DNA of 64,000 nucleotides from Actinobacteria bacterium UBA2279 (GCA_002347365.1 DDWT01000020.1:9721-73720); one strand, 5' to 3'; counted from the stretch's first letter, positions 45,974-55,626 are shown. Numbers and translations are program-made. The notes: generated by a model not told the origin, from the sequence alone.

Positions 45974-48049
45974 TCACCACATCGCCTTGATTCCCTCGCG
46001 AATGCGTGTGGTTGTCGCTTCGATCCCCCCGGACTCCGCATCGGCCTCATCAGAGGTCGGACGCGCCTGTGACTCTGCGAACAGCGGCCTGAGCGTGTCG
46101 GGCACGAAGCGGGTTCGCTGCGCGTAGCCGTATCTGTCCGAGAATCCCCGCCCTGCGGCGTAGTAGCGCAGTGGGTGCAGCACGTAGAGGTGATCTTTGG
46201 CACGAGTGCACGCGACGTAGAACAGCCGTCGCTCTTCCTCGATCTCTTCGGCACTTCCGCAGGCGAGATCGGCCGGGATATTGCCGTCAGCTGCATGGAT
46301 GACGTATACCGCGTCCCATTCGAGTCCTTTTGCGGAGTGGATCGTGGACAGGATGAGGAAGTCCTCGTCCAGAGTGGGCGGCTGGGCGAAGTCACCCGTC
46401 CAGTTGGGAGCATCAAGGGTCATCTCGGCCAGGAAACGGGCCCGGTCGTTGAATCGTGAGCCGAGCATCTCGATCTGCTCGAGGTCGGCGAGACGCGCAG
46501 CAGCATTGTCGTAGCGCTGCTCGGCAAGTGGGGCGTAGAAGATGCGCGCCGCGTGAAGCTGGGCGGACACATCGGTGGACGGGGCATGTGCCAGGTTGCG
46601 CATGAGCCCCACGAAGTCAGGCCAGGTCTTGACGCTGATCTCAGGCGGTCGCCACGAGACCCATGTATCGAAGTCCCCGTTGGCGTCACGCAAGGCATCC
46701 ATGAGTGCCGCGGCGATTCGCGGCCCGACGCCCGGTATCAGCTGCAGAACGCGCAGTCCTGCCATGGAGTCGAGTGGGTTCTCGGCAAGGCGCAGGAACG
46801 AACTCAGGTCCTTGACGTGGGCCATCTCGACGAACTTCAGTCCACCGTACTTGTAGAAGGGGATGTTGCGGCGCGAGAGCTCGAGTTCCAGTGCTGCGGA
46901 GTGGTGAGCCGCGCGGAACAGCACCGCCTGCTGCTTGAGCGCCAGGCCTTCCTCGCGGTGCCCGAGGATGCGCTCGATCACGTAGTCGGTCTGTTCGACT
47001 TCGTCTCGGCACGTGACGAGCGCCGGTCGTGCGCCACCGTCGCGGTCGGTCCACAGCGTCTTGTCGTAACGCTGAGAGGAGGCGGCGATGATCGCATTCG
47101 TGGCGTCAAGTACCGGTTGGGTGCTGCGGTAGTTCTGCTCGAGCGTCAGCACGGTGGTCCCTTCGAAGCGCTGCGGGAACTCGAGGATGTTGCGAATCGT
47201 CGCGGCCCGGAAAGAGTAGACGGCCTGCGCGTCGTCGCCCACGGCTGTCACGCCGGTACCGTCCGGGCGCAACAATGCCACGATGTCCGCCTGGAGCGCA
47301 TTGGTGTCCTGATATTCGTCGATGAGTACCGCGTCGAACCGCTCTCGAACGCGATCACCGGCAGGCGAGTCGAGCAGACCGCGCCAGAACAGCAGCAGGT
47401 CGTCGTAGTCCAAGATCTGGCGGCTCTCTTTGGTGTCCGTGTATTCAACGAACAGCCGGCGTAGATCTTCGGCGTCCTCCTTGCACCAGGGAAAGACGGT
47501 GCGCAGGATGTCTTCGAGAGGGAGTTGCGCGTTCACGCACCTCGAGTAGATATCGAGGCACGTGCCCTTCTGGGGGAAACGGCGCCCCTGCTTGCCGAGC
47601 GCAAGCTCCGTCCGGCACAGATGCATCAGGTCCTCAGCATCAGCGCGATCGAGGATGGTGAAATTGGGTTCCAGTCCGATGTCCCGGCCGTGGACCCGCA
47701 GCAGGCGGGCCGCGACGGAATGGAACGTGCCACCCCAGACCTTCGCACCGGAAAGCGTTTCAGGTAGCCGCTCGTCGCCGGTGGCAACTCGGCGCAACAA
47801 CGCGTCGACGCGACGCTTCATCTCACCGGCGGCGCGCCGGGTGAACGTCAGCAGCAGGATGCGGTTCGGGGTGATGCCGGAGGCGATCAGGTAGGCGACG
47901 CGGTGGGCGAGTGTGTTCGTCTTGCCGGTGCCCGCTCCGGCAACGATCAGGAGCGGTCCCGCGCCGTGAGACGCGGCTGCGCGCTGCGCCGGGTTGAGGC
48001 CTTCGTGGACGCGTTCGGCGACCTCGGGTGCTATCTGGGATGTAGTCAT
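45974..48049 (-). CDS. UvrD/Rep-family ATP-dependent DNA helicase (SF1A)
   Basis: A 691-residue superfamily 1 helicase. The Walker A motif is VAGAGTGKTNTLAHRVAYLI, Walker B is LIDEYQDTNAL, and motif III is VGDDAQAVYSFRAA. Motif IV region QNYRSTQPVLD, motif V ILSTIHSAKGLEWDAVYV and motif VI RRLFYVACTRAKDHLYV complete the set. It is a little shorter than PcrA/UvrD and lacks their C-terminal tail. A role in repair or clearing protein from DNA is expected. It converges with the class II aldolase, 8 bases apart. Confidence 0.93.
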   Translation of the reverse strand: MTTSQIAPEVAERVHEGLNPAQRAAASHGAGPLLIVAGAGTGKTNTLAHRVAYLIASGITPNRILLLTFTRRAAGEMKRRVDALLRRVATGDERLPETLSGAKVWGGTFHSVAARLLRVHGRDIGLEPNFTILDRADAEDLMHLCRTELALGKQGRRFPQKGTCLDIYSRCVNAQLPLEDILRTVFPWCKEDAEDLRRLFVEYTDTKESRQILDYDDLLLFWRGLLDSPAGDRVRERFDAVLIDEYQDTNALQADIVALLRPDGTGVTAVGDDAQAVYSFRAATIRNILEFPQRFEGTTVLTLEQNYRSTQPVLDATNAIIAASSQRYDKTLWTDRDGGARPALVTCRDEVEQTDYVIERILGHREEGLALKQQAVLFRAAHHSAALELELSRRNIPFYKYGGLKFVEMAHVKDLSSFLRLAENPLDSMAGLRVLQLIPGVGPRIAAALMDALRDANGDFDTWVSWRPPEISVKTWPDFVGLMRNLAHAPSTDVSAQLHAARIFYAPLAEQRYDNAAARLADLEQIEMLGSRFNDRARFLAEMTLDAPNWTGDFAQPPTLDEDFLILSTIHSAKGLEWDAVYVIHAADGNIPADLACGSAEEIEEERRLFYVACTRAKDHLYVLHPLRYYAAGRGFSDRYGYAQRTRFVPDTLRPLFAESQARPTSDEADAESGGIEATTTRIREGIKAMW

Positions 48050-48125
48050 TGCGACCTCCGTGGCCGAGAGGACACCACGGAAGTGATTCTATCAGGTCCA
48101 AACATGAAAAGCGAACAGGTGTTCG

Positions 48126-49151
48126 CTACGAACGGGTGTGCGCTTCAGCGTATGCATCGACCTCGGACACAAGCTCTGCCTTGCGGTCTTCAGGCAGAAA
48201 CGAGGCTTCAAACGATGCCTTTGCGAGTCTCACCAGGTCAGCGTCGTCAAGGTCGAGCGCTTCGGCCATTGCCACGTAGTTGTCTGTGAGGTATCCGCCG
48301 AAGTAGGCAGGGTCGTCCGAATTCACGGTGACGAGCAGGCCCGCGTCCATCAACCTGCGGAGCGGGTGGTCTGCAGCCGTGTCCACAACGCGAAGCCTGA
48401 TGTTGGACAGCGGGCAGACGGTCAGCGGGATGCGTTCCCGGGCGAGGCGCTCGACCAACGCAGGGTCTTCGAGACAGCGCACACCGTGGTCGATTCGCTC
48501 GACATGAAGGATGTCGAGCGAATCGGTGATGTAGCTCGGTGGTCCCTCCTCGCCCGCATGTGCCACACGGCGGTAGTGCTGGTCGCCTGCGGCGCGGAAG
48601 ACGTCCTCGAACAGAGCCGGCGGAAAGCCGATTTCGGCGGAGTCGAGTCCGACTCCCGTGATCCGCGAGTGGTACAGGTGTGCCGTGCGCATCGTGTGTA
48701 TCGCGTTCTCGACCGGCAGATCACGCAGGAAGCACATGATGAGGCGGAAGCTGACGCCGAACATCTCGTCGGCATCTTCGAGGGCGCGGAGTATCCCGGC
48801 GATCACAACGCCGAAGAGGACGCCACGGTTCATGTGGGTCTGCGGGTCGAAGAACGGCTCGACGTGACGGATGTTCTCCTGGGCGGCTTTGGTGATGTAG
48901 GCCCAGGTGAGGTCGTAGAAGTCCTGTTCGGTCCGAAGTACTGCACATCCGGCGTAGTAGAGGTCAAGGAAGGATTGGAGGTCTGAGAAATCATAGGCCG
49001 CGCGAGCCGCCTCGATTGTTCGATACTGGAGGTCGACGCCATTGCGCTCGGCAAGCTCGAACATGAGCTCTGGCTCGAGCGTGCCTTCCAGGTGCAGGTG
49101 GAGCTCGGCTTTCGGGAGGCCGAGTGCGAACTCGTGACGGTCGTCAGACAC
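48126..49151 (-). CDS. adenosine/adenine deaminase family amidohydrolase
   Basis: A 341-residue zinc deaminase. It shows KAELHLHLEGTLEPEL, HAGEEGPPSYITDSLD with catalytic Glu and zinc His, ERIDHGVRCLEDP and VTVNSDDPAYFGGY. The last motif matches bacterial adenine deaminases of the ADD family more than true adenosine deaminases, which usually have NTDDP. I therefore favour adenine deaminase, with adenosine possible. I chose GTG 49151, which has AAAGGAG upstream; the longer ORF at 49208 adds 19 unlikely residues. Confidence 0.9.
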   Translation of the reverse strand: MSDDRHEFALGLPKAELHLHLEGTLEPELMFELAERNGVDLQYRTIEAARAAYDFSDLQSFLDLYYAGCAVLRTEQDFYDLTWAYITKAAQENIRHVEPFFDPQTHMNRGVLFGVVIAGILRALEDADEMFGVSFRLIMCFLRDLPVENAIHTMRTAHLYHSRITGVGLDSAEIGFPPALFEDVFRAAGDQHYRRVAHAGEEGPPSYITDSLDILHVERIDHGVRCLEDPALVERLARERIPLTVCPLSNIRLRVVDTAADHPLRRLMDAGLLVTVNSDDPAYFGGYLTDNYVAMAEALDLDDADLVRLAKASFEASFLPEDRKAELVSEVDAYAEAHTRS

Positions 49152-49331
49152 GGGTCTCCTTTCGCAGGTTCTTGGGGAGCATCTACCCGTAACTATCATC
49201 GCATGCACCGATCATCCGGGTACGGCGCAGTCCGCATGCGGAGAGCGCGGGCGATCTCGGTGGGGTTGCAGCCGGGGTTCACTCCAGCGTCACGACGATT
49301 TCTCGGGCGTGGGCGTCAGGTGGCGTGCTGC

Positions 49332-49359
49332 TTGCTCTTGTAGTGTCGACATGTAATCT
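49332..49359 (+). promoter_or_regulatory. putative promoter of the MASE1 histidine kinase gene
   Basis: TTGCTC (49332-49337) and TAATCT (49354-49359) are spaced by 16 bases, about 70 bases before the kinase start. The 279-base gap between the deaminase and kinase genes shows nothing else I can identify. Confidence 0.4.
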
Positions 49360-49430
49360 CGCGGGTCGCACGAACAGGCGTCAGCATACCGAGGGGCCGG
49401 TGTGCCGGGTTATGCGACTCTGGATAAGGC

Positions 49431-51242
49431 GTGGTCGATCTGAAGAGCAGGACCGTTGTTGCCCCACTGTTTGTTGCGCTCAGCTACGTCGTCATCGGCG
49501 TTGCGAGTTCGCGTATCGTCCAACCCCTGTACGCCGGTGAGCTGCTCTGGTTACCGGGCGGCTTCGCGCTCGGGATCGCGGTTCTGTACAGTCGCACAGC
49601 TCTCCTGGGTGTCGTACCGGGTGGTTTCTTGCTGGCGTTGTGGCTGGGTTTCGCCCCACTGCCGGCACTCGTGATCGGGCTCGCATCTGCGGTCGGGACG
49701 TGGATGGGCGCGACTATCGCCCCCAGGTCCTGGCGGAAGCGCGCGGCCCTTCGCTCCCTGGCCGACGTTCGCGCGATCTGGTGGGTATCTGCTGTCACTT
49801 CGGGTGTGACGGCGGTCCTCGTGGCGCTCAACCCGTTCGCCGCGAACGGTGACCTCGCATCCCGGGTTGTCTATGCGGGCGAGTTCCTGCTGGCAGACGT
49901 GCTCGGGATAGCACTCTTGTTGCCTGTCGTGCTGGCTGTTCTCGGATCCAAAGATCGCTCTGAGCGGACCGGCACGGTCGCTGAGTTGGTCACGGTCTTG
50001 GCGCTGCTCGTGATGGCGACCGTTCTCAGTTACGCGGTTGGGTTGCCTCTCTCCTTCGAACGGAGCATGCCGTACCTGCTCGGACCTCTGTTCATACTGC
50101 TGGTCCTTCGATTCGGGTGGCGCGAGGTGTCGTTCGCGGTGATTCTGATGGCGCCGGTTGCCTTCGCGAGCGCGAGCCGCGGTGTTGGTCCGTTCTCCGG
50201 AGGTGACGTACACCAGTCGCGCCTGCTGCTGCAGCTTGTCTTCATCGGCGCGACGATGCTGGCGCAACTCATCGTGGTGCTGACGGGCGAACGACAGCGC
50301 ATCATCAGAGAGCTCGAACTCTCGCGCGACGAACTCGAGCAGCGGGTCAGCCTGCGTACCGCCGAGCTGGAAGCTGCGAATCGGGTTCTTGCCTCCGAGA
50401 TGCTCGAGCGCGAGCACGCTGAGGCCCAACTCCAAGACCAGCAAGCCAGCCTCGAGCGCATCGTGTACGAGCGAACCTCAGAACTTGAAGATGCGAATTG
50501 GCAGCTGACATCGGCCATGCACGTCAAGAGCCAGTTCTTGGCCAATATGAGCCACGAGCTTCGAACGCCCCTGAACTCGATCATCGGCTTCACTGATCTG
50601 CTGGGGCTTGGCATGGCGGGCGAGCTGACAGAAGAGCAGCTGCATCAGATCAAGCTTGTGAACTCCTCCGGCAAACACCTGCTTGCCCTGGTCAACGATG
50701 TCTTGGACATCACCAGTATCGAAGCTGGTGCGGCGCGACTGGTTCTGTCGTCGTTCTCGCTCAGGCCGGTTGTGCAGCAGGTGCTGGAATCCGTCCGTCC
50801 GCTGGCTGCGGCAAAGGGACTGACTCTTCAGGTTGAGATCGGTGAGGATCAGTTGGTCTGCACCGATAGGACCAAGCTCGAGCAGATCTTGATCAATCTG
50901 GTGGGCAACGCAATCAAGTTCACTCCTGCCGGTGGCGTGCGAGTCTCGTTCGAGGCCTCGGGAGCCACGCTCGACGTGCACGTCTCCGACACCGGGATCG
51001 GCATCGCGAGTGAGGAACTGACCGACATCTTCGAGGAGTTCCATCAGTCGCGTTCCATCGAGGCGGGAAAGCCGGTCGGAACGGGACTCGGGCTTGCCAT
51101 ATCACGACGGCTCGCGCGGATACTCGGCGGGGATCTGGTCGTCGAGAGTGAGATAGGTCTTGGATCGATGTTCACGCTGTCACTGCCCGGCGCATGCGTC
51201 CTGGATGCGGGCGAGGAGCCGGTTGAGGTGACGAGCGGTTAG
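49431..51242 (+). CDS. membrane histidine kinase with MASE1-type sensor
   Basis: A 603-residue kinase. Residues 1-285 hold about eight transmembrane helices in the MASE1 pattern (ELLWLPGGFALGIAVLY, PRSWRK after helix 3). A coiled coil of about 80 residues follows. The HisKA domain has SQFLANMSHELRTPLNSIIGF, with the phosphorylated His at about 375. The HATPase domain has NLVGNAIKFTPAGG, VSDTGIGIASEEL and GTGLGLAISRRLARILGG. No response regulator gene is adjacent, so its partner is unknown. GTG 49431 is the start used. Confidence 0.9.
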   Translation: MVDLKSRTVVAPLFVALSYVVIGVASSRIVQPLYAGELLWLPGGFALGIAVLYSRTALLGVVPGGFLLALWLGFAPLPALVIGLASAVGTWMGATIAPRSWRKRAALRSLADVRAIWWVSAVTSGVTAVLVALNPFAANGDLASRVVYAGEFLLADVLGIALLLPVVLAVLGSKDRSERTGTVAELVTVLALLVMATVLSYAVGLPLSFERSMPYLLGPLFILLVLRFGWREVSFAVILMAPVAFASASRGVGPFSGGDVHQSRLLLQLVFIGATMLAQLIVVLTGERQRIIRELELSRDELEQRVSLRTAELEAANRVLASEMLEREHAEAQLQDQQASLERIVYERTSELEDANWQLTSAMHVKSQFLANMSHELRTPLNSIIGFTDLLGLGMAGELTEEQLHQIKLVNSSGKHLLALVNDVLDITSIEAGAARLVLSSFSLRPVVQQVLESVRPLAAAKGLTLQVEIGEDQLVCTDRTKLEQILINLVGNAIKFTPAGGVRVSFEASGATLDVHVSDTGIGIASEELTDIFEEFHQSRSIEAGKPVGTGLGLAISRRLARILGGDLVVESEIGLGSMFTLSLPGACVLDAGEEPVEVTSG

Positions 51243-51243
51243 G

Positions 51244-51330
51244 TGGTGCCCGGGGCGGGAATCGAACCCGCACGATGTTTCCATCATCGGTTTTTGAGAC
51301 CGACGCGTCTGCCTGTTCCGCCACCCGGGC
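51244..51330 (-). tRNA. tRNA-Leu (anticodon CAA)
   Basis: The minus strand folds as an 87-base class II tRNA. The acceptor stem GCCCGGG pairs with CCCGGGC, the anticodon loop reads CTCAAAA (anticodon CAA), and the long variable arm is ATGATGGAAACATCGT. The T-arm contains GGTTCGATTCC. The 3' end encodes A-CCA. It reads UUG codons. It lies between two genes pointing in opposite directions. Confidence 0.97.
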
Positions 51331-51371
51331 CCGAGTGGAGTCGCTCGACGGATTATAGCCGAGCGAGCCGT

Positions 51372-51977
51372 CTACAGCACGTAGTTCAAGTCGAGCAATG
51401 TGCCGAGGTTCCCTGCGACCGACCACAGGTTCAACATCGTGAAAAGCGCGACCAGCACGAGTAGGGTCGTGCTTATCCCCAGGCGGCTGGCAAGCTTGTG
51501 TGCCGCGTCAGCGGTGCGCTCACCAACGATCGCCTGCTCTGCGTCGATATCGGACAAAGCCCGCGCTTCTTTGGTTCCGCCTGCTGCGAGCATGACGCTG
51601 GCTCCGATCGCGACGACTGTGATCGCCACCCACAGTGCGTTCGCCATACCTGCCCAGTCCTGATTGCGGAGAATGGCCGAGCCGAGGAAGATGCTGCCGA
51701 CGATGTATGCGAGGGGGAGCAGCGTCGCCAGCTGGGCCAGGTCCACGAGTCGCTGCCCGTGGCCGACATACTCACGCGCGAGTTCCAGAGCGGGACGACC
51801 TTGCGGGTCTGCTGACCTGCCGGCTTTTGAAAGCCCGCCACTCGTGCGGAAGGCTGTGACAGCCAGCGTCGCACTCGATACCAGGTAGGCGAGCGCGAAG
51901 GCGATGTATGTGTAGACGTACGTCGACGACGTCACTGGCAAGATCCCCTCGGCATGCTTCTCGGAGTGAACACCCAT
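51372..51977 (-). CDS. hypothetical integral membrane protein (4 TM helices)
   Basis: A 201-residue protein with four predicted membrane helices (about 17-42, 84-105, 111-132 and 170-190). A polar loop of about 35 residues contains LELAREYVGHGQRLVDLA. No catalytic motif or known family is visible. It lies 41 bases beyond the tRNA-Leu 5' end and reads the same way, possibly sharing its transcript. ATG 51977 is the called start. A start at the GTG that begins VTSSTYVYTY (about residue 15) is also possible. Confidence 0.65.
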   Translation of the reverse strand: MGVHSEKHAEGILPVTSSTYVYTYIAFALAYLVSSATLAVTAFRTSGGLSKAGRSADPQGRPALELAREYVGHGQRLVDLAQLATLLPLAYIVGSIFLGSAILRNQDWAGMANALWVAITVVAIGASVMLAAGGTKEARALSDIDAEQAIVGERTADAAHKLASRLGISTTLLVLVALFTMLNLWSVAGNLGTLLDLNYVL

Positions 51978-52039
51978 GAGTTCTGGTCGTAGAGAGACAC
52001 CCCTGCATGATACCGATTGCCGCGACGCTTAACCAGCCT

Positions 52040-53377
52040 TCAGCGACTACACGAGACCTGCTCAAGCAACGCTGCGGCCTCCGTGTCCAGGCTGCCGGTG
52101 CGACCGCTGCTGTGGCCCACGATCTGCGCGAGTGCGTCGACGGCAGTGTGGTCGTAAGCAGTACCAGAGGCTCGTCTGATCTCGGACATGGCCTTCTCGG
52201 AGGAGAGCGCCTGGCGGTAGGGCCGAGGCGATGTCAGTGCGCTGTAGGCATCACAAACGGCGATGATCCGGGCGGTCAAAGGTATCTGGTCGCCACGGAG
52301 TCCCGCCGGGTATCCTGTACCGTCCATCTTCTCGTGATGGGCCAGAACCGCTTGCTCGATCTCCGCCCCGAATCGGGCGTTCTTGACGATCTGTGCTCCT
52401 GAGGCGCAGTGCCGCTGGACCGTCAGCGTCTCTTCGATCGTAAGTGGCCGGGTGGCTCCGAGGATCGATGTGGGTACGTCGAGCATGCCGACGTCATGCA
52501 GCGTGGCGGCGATCCGTACTCCGGCCAACTCACGCTCACTCATTCCCATGAGGAGTCCGACACTCACGGCGTTGTCGGCGACAGCAGAAGAGTCACGCAC
52601 GTAGTCGGGGCTCCGCAGTTCGACGAGATGCGCAAGTGCCGTCAGAGTGCCCTCCAGTTGCGCCCGCAGACCCTCGAGCAGGTCCCGGTTCTCCATACTC
52701 ATCTCGATGATGCGGGCGACGAGTTGCAGCCCCTCAAGCTGGTCTTCGGCGAACTCTCCCTCTTGGCGCCACAGGCAGCATACGGACTTGAGCTGACCTT
52801 CGACACGCAGTGGCACGGCGAGAGCCGAAGCACCGTTCTCGGCGCCGGCGACCGAAAGCGCCTTGCCAGCGCGGACGGCATCCAGGGCGACCTTCATGAT
52901 GGCGCGGTGGGCGTCGGCGTGCGAGATCGTCTCGGTCGAGAACAGGTGAACGTCGTCACCCACTACTGCGGCTGCATCAGCGCCGAAGTGGGGGAGTGAC
53001 TCGAGCAGTACCTGATCCAGGCCGGTATCGGCGGTGAGCGAGGCCATGAGCTCTGCGGCGTGATGCGAGAATGACAAGCGATCGTAGGCTGCCTGGACAT
53101 CGCACTTGGCCTGTTCGAGATCTGCGTGGATGCCCACGAGTTCTTTGCGAAGCCGACCGTGCTGATCGACCAGATAGAGGATCAACATCAGGAGCAGTCC
53201 GGTGGCAGCGGTTCGTACGATCTCGTTGTTCAGGAGCCACCAATCGGGGAGTTCGACGTTCGCGAGCAGGGAGAACAGCAGGACGCCCGCCAGTGCGACG
53301 AGGGCGATGATCATCGTATAGGAGATGAGATTGAGTTGACCTTCGCGTCTGACGACTCTCTTGATATCGGTTGTCAC
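52040..53377 (-). CDS. GAF/HD-GYP domain protein with altered metal-site motif
   Basis: A 445-residue protein. Two N-terminal membrane helices (about 18-40 and 56-72) lead to a coiled coil and a GAF-like domain (about 110-240). The C-terminal domain (about 255-435) is HD-GYP-like, with IAATLHDVGMLDVP, VLAHHEKMDGTGYPAGL and IIAVCDAYSALTSPRPYR. HD-GYP domains usually degrade cyclic di-GMP. The family's usual GHSxRV helix, whose His binds metal, is replaced by YVRDSSAVADNA, so activity may be changed or lost. It diverges from pdtaS, about 190 bases away. Confidence 0.85.
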   Translation of the reverse strand: MTTDIKRVVRREGQLNLISYTMIIALVALAGVLLFSLLANVELPDWWLLNNEIVRTAATGLLLMLILYLVDQHGRLRKELVGIHADLEQAKCDVQAAYDRLSFSHHAAELMASLTADTGLDQVLLESLPHFGADAAAVVGDDVHLFSTETISHADAHRAIMKVALDAVRAGKALSVAGAENGASALAVPLRVEGQLKSVCCLWRQEGEFAEDQLEGLQLVARIIEMSMENRDLLEGLRAQLEGTLTALAHLVELRSPDYVRDSSAVADNAVSVGLLMGMSERELAGVRIAATLHDVGMLDVPTSILGATRPLTIEETLTVQRHCASGAQIVKNARFGAEIEQAVLAHHEKMDGTGYPAGLRGDQIPLTARIIAVCDAYSALTSPRPYRQALSSEKAMSEIRRASGTAYDHTAVDALAQIVGHSSGRTGSLDTEAAALLEQVSCSR

Positions 53378-53558
53378 TGTCCATGCCGCCTTCCGTATTG
53401 CTGTCCATGTCTGAATCGGTCATTGGACGACAGAAGGTTATATGTAAGCGACAAACGGTAGCAGAATACCAGTAGTGACTCTAAAGGGTGGTATCGGCGA
53501 CCTGAAAGGCCTACTTCGGCTCGCCGCAGCGGCGTGACGCACGACCAGGCGGAAAGCG

Positions 53559-53564
53559 TATACT
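53559..53564 (+). promoter_or_regulatory. -10 element for pdtaS, probably a leaderless transcript
   Basis: TATACT ends six bases before the ATG at 53571. No ribosome-binding site lies between them (CCTGGC). A weak -35 (TGACGC, 53535-53540) is 18 bases away. Transcription should start at or next to the ATG, giving a leaderless mRNA, as is common in actinobacteria. Confidence 0.5.
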
Positions 53565-53570
53565 CCTGGC

Positions 53571-54995
53571 ATGGAATCGCAGGTCAAACCATCAGATCTC
53601 CCCCAGGGCGCTGCCAAGGCGCACCTGGACAACGTCATGGGCAACCTCCAGTTCGTGGCCGATCTGGGGTACGGCGACGTCGCGTTGGCGGTCCCCGTGT
53701 CCGAGGGACTGCTCATCGTCGCCGATGCCAGACCCATGACAGCCGTGGCCGCGGTTGCGTCGAGTCGCGTCGGGCAGGTACTTGAGCCGGATCTTGAGGC
53801 TGAGGCGTACCTTGTTGCCGCCCAGGGCGGAGTAGCCCACGGTGAGCGCAGGCGCAGCACGCGCGGGATCTCGTATGCGACATCCGCCTATGCCGTTGGT
53901 CGCGGCGAGCACCCCTACGGTGTGATCGTGCGGGACCTCAGCCAGTATGTCGTCGAGGCACCGGGCAAGATGGAGCGCGTGTTCATGTCGCTTGCCGAAC
54001 GCGTCGTGGATGCTCTGTGCCAGGGTCCACTCGTGGATATCGACGGCCAGACCCCGTTCACCACGACGCGTCGGGCCGGGGATGGTGTCATCGAAGTCGA
54101 TGTCTCGGGCATCGTGACCTATGCCAGCCCCAATGCTGTCAATATCATGCGTACCGCCGGCGTTGACGGCGGACTCGACGGCCGCAGGGTCGTGGAATTG
54201 CCCGGCTGCTCGATCGTGGTGGCGCCCGTGCTGGGCACCGGCGCCGCGCATGCAGCTACCATCGAGGTCTCCGGTCGAGTGCTCTCCGTGCGCACCATCG
54301 ACCTCTTCGAGGGCTCAGTCGTGCTGGTCGAAGACGTGACGGACGTTCGCCGCAGAGAGCAGGAACTGCGCGTCAAAGAGGCGACGATCCGCGAGGTCCA
54401 TCACAGGGTGAAGAACAATCTGCAGACCATCGCCTCGCTTCTGCGCATCCAGGCGCGTCGTACCAGCAACGAGGAGGCGTCACGCTCCCTCGAGGAGGCC
54501 GTCGAGCGCGTGTCATCGATGGCGGTCGTACACGAGATGCTCGCAGCCTCTACCGAGGAGCGGGTCGACCTTGCTGCTGCGGCTCGCGTGGTCGTGGATA
54601 TGGTGCGGCAGGGTCTTGCAGGCGAGGACAGCACCGTGGAGGTCACCGTTGAGGGTGAGACGGGTCTGGTCCCCGCCGCTGTGGCGACATCGATGGCTTT
54701 GGTGATCGCAGAGCTCGTTCACAACGCGATCGAGCATGGGATCGGCCAGGGCCGGGATGGGCATGTGAGTCTCGGCATGCGCCGCCTGGTGGGCGAACTG
54801 CACTTCGCGGTACGTGACGACGGCGTCGGTCTGCCCGACGGCTTCGACGCGGCCACGGATGCACATCTCGGCCTAGCCATCGTCCGGACGGTGGTCGAGG
54901 ACGACTTGCGCGGCACGCTCGACCTCTCCGTGGCGCGTGGCACGACCGTGACCGTGCGCGTGCCGGTTCCCGAGATCCCGGAGGAGGAGTCGTGA
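53571..54995 (+). CDS. pdtaS: PdtaS-like cytosolic sensor histidine kinase (GAF-PAS-HisKA_2)
   Basis: A 474-residue soluble kinase. Residues 1-150 form a GAF-like sensor, 160-255 a PAS-like domain (DGVIEVDVSGIVTYASPNAV), and 265-345 the HisKA_2 dimerisation domain. The motif EVHHRVKNNLQTIASLLRIQ carries the phospho-acceptor His near 277. The HATPase domain has ELVHNAIEHGI and VRDDGVGLPDGFD. This architecture and adjacent ANTAR regulator match actinobacterial PdtaS/PdtaR. The ligand cannot be read from sequence. It overlaps pdtaR by four bases. Confidence 0.9.
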   Translation: MESQVKPSDLPQGAAKAHLDNVMGNLQFVADLGYGDVALAVPVSEGLLIVADARPMTAVAAVASSRVGQVLEPDLEAEAYLVAAQGGVAHGERRRSTRGISYATSAYAVGRGEHPYGVIVRDLSQYVVEAPGKMERVFMSLAERVVDALCQGPLVDIDGQTPFTTTRRAGDGVIEVDVSGIVTYASPNAVNIMRTAGVDGGLDGRRVVELPGCSIVVAPVLGTGAAHAATIEVSGRVLSVRTIDLFEGSVVLVEDVTDVRRREQELRVKEATIREVHHRVKNNLQTIASLLRIQARRTSNEEASRSLEEAVERVSSMAVVHEMLAASTEERVDLAAAARVVVDMVRQGLAGEDSTVEVTVEGETGLVPAAVATSMALVIAELVHNAIEHGIGQGRDGHVSLGMRRLVGELHFAVRDDGVGLPDGFDAATDAHLGLAIVRTVVEDDLRGTLDLSVARGTTVTVRVPVPEIPEEES

Positions 54996-55570
54996 CGCCG
55001 CTCAGGGTACTGATAGCCGAGGACGAGGCGCTGATCCGCATGGACCTTCGCGAGATGATCGTCGAAGAGGGCCACGACGTGGTCGGCGAGGCGCGCAACG
55101 GCGATGAAGCGATCGCACTGACCCGCGAGCTGCGCCCCGACATCGTGTTCATGGATGTGAAGATGCCGGGGACCGATGGCCTGACGGCTGCCTGTGTCAT
55201 CGCCGACGAGCGGATCGCGCCGGTAGTCATGGTGACGGCGTTCTCTCAGTCGGTCTACGTGGAAGAAGCGTGCTCGGCCGGGGCCATGGCCTACATCGTC
55301 AAGCCATTCACCAAGCGTGACATTCTGCCAGCGATGCAGATCGCCGTCTCACGATTCGCCGAGACACGCCTGCTAGAAGGTGAGGTCGCCGATCTGGGCG
55401 AGCGGCTCGAGACGCGCAAGGCACTCGATCGCGCCAAAGGCGTGCTTATGTCGAAGGGCCTGACTGAGCCGGATGCGTTCAAGCGACTCCAGAAGCTTGC
55501 GATGGATAAGCGTATGGGTCTTCGTCAGGTGGCCGAGGCGATCGTTCTTGCCGCGGAGGCCGAGAAGTAG
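54992..55570 (+). CDS. pdtaR: PdtaR-like response regulator with ANTAR RNA-binding domain
   Basis: A 192-residue regulator. The receiver domain (1-120) has acidic residues in LIAEDEALIR, the phosphorylated Asp at about 55 in DIVFMDVKMPG, and Lys in YIVKPFTKRD. A coiled-coil linker leads to the ANTAR domain (about 130-190: LETRKALDRAKGVLMSKGLTEPDAFKRLQKLAM, MGLRQVAEAIV). ANTAR domains bind paired RNA hairpins with hexaloops and prevent termination. Such a target lies 70 bases downstream, before the glutamate synthase operon. It starts GTG, overlapping pdtaS. Confidence 0.95.
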   Translation: MTPLRVLIAEDEALIRMDLREMIVEEGHDVVGEARNGDEAIALTRELRPDIVFMDVKMPGTDGLTAACVIADERIAPVVMVTAFSQSVYVEEACSAGAMAYIVKPFTKRDILPAMQIAVSRFAETRLLEGEVADLGERLETRKALDRAKGVLMSKGLTEPDAFKRLQKLAMDKRMGLRQVAEAIVLAAEAEK

Positions 55571-55626
55571 CCAGCCGCGTGTTTCGCGCACGTTTCGCCA
55601 CACTGGAATCGCGGCACGATTCCTGC

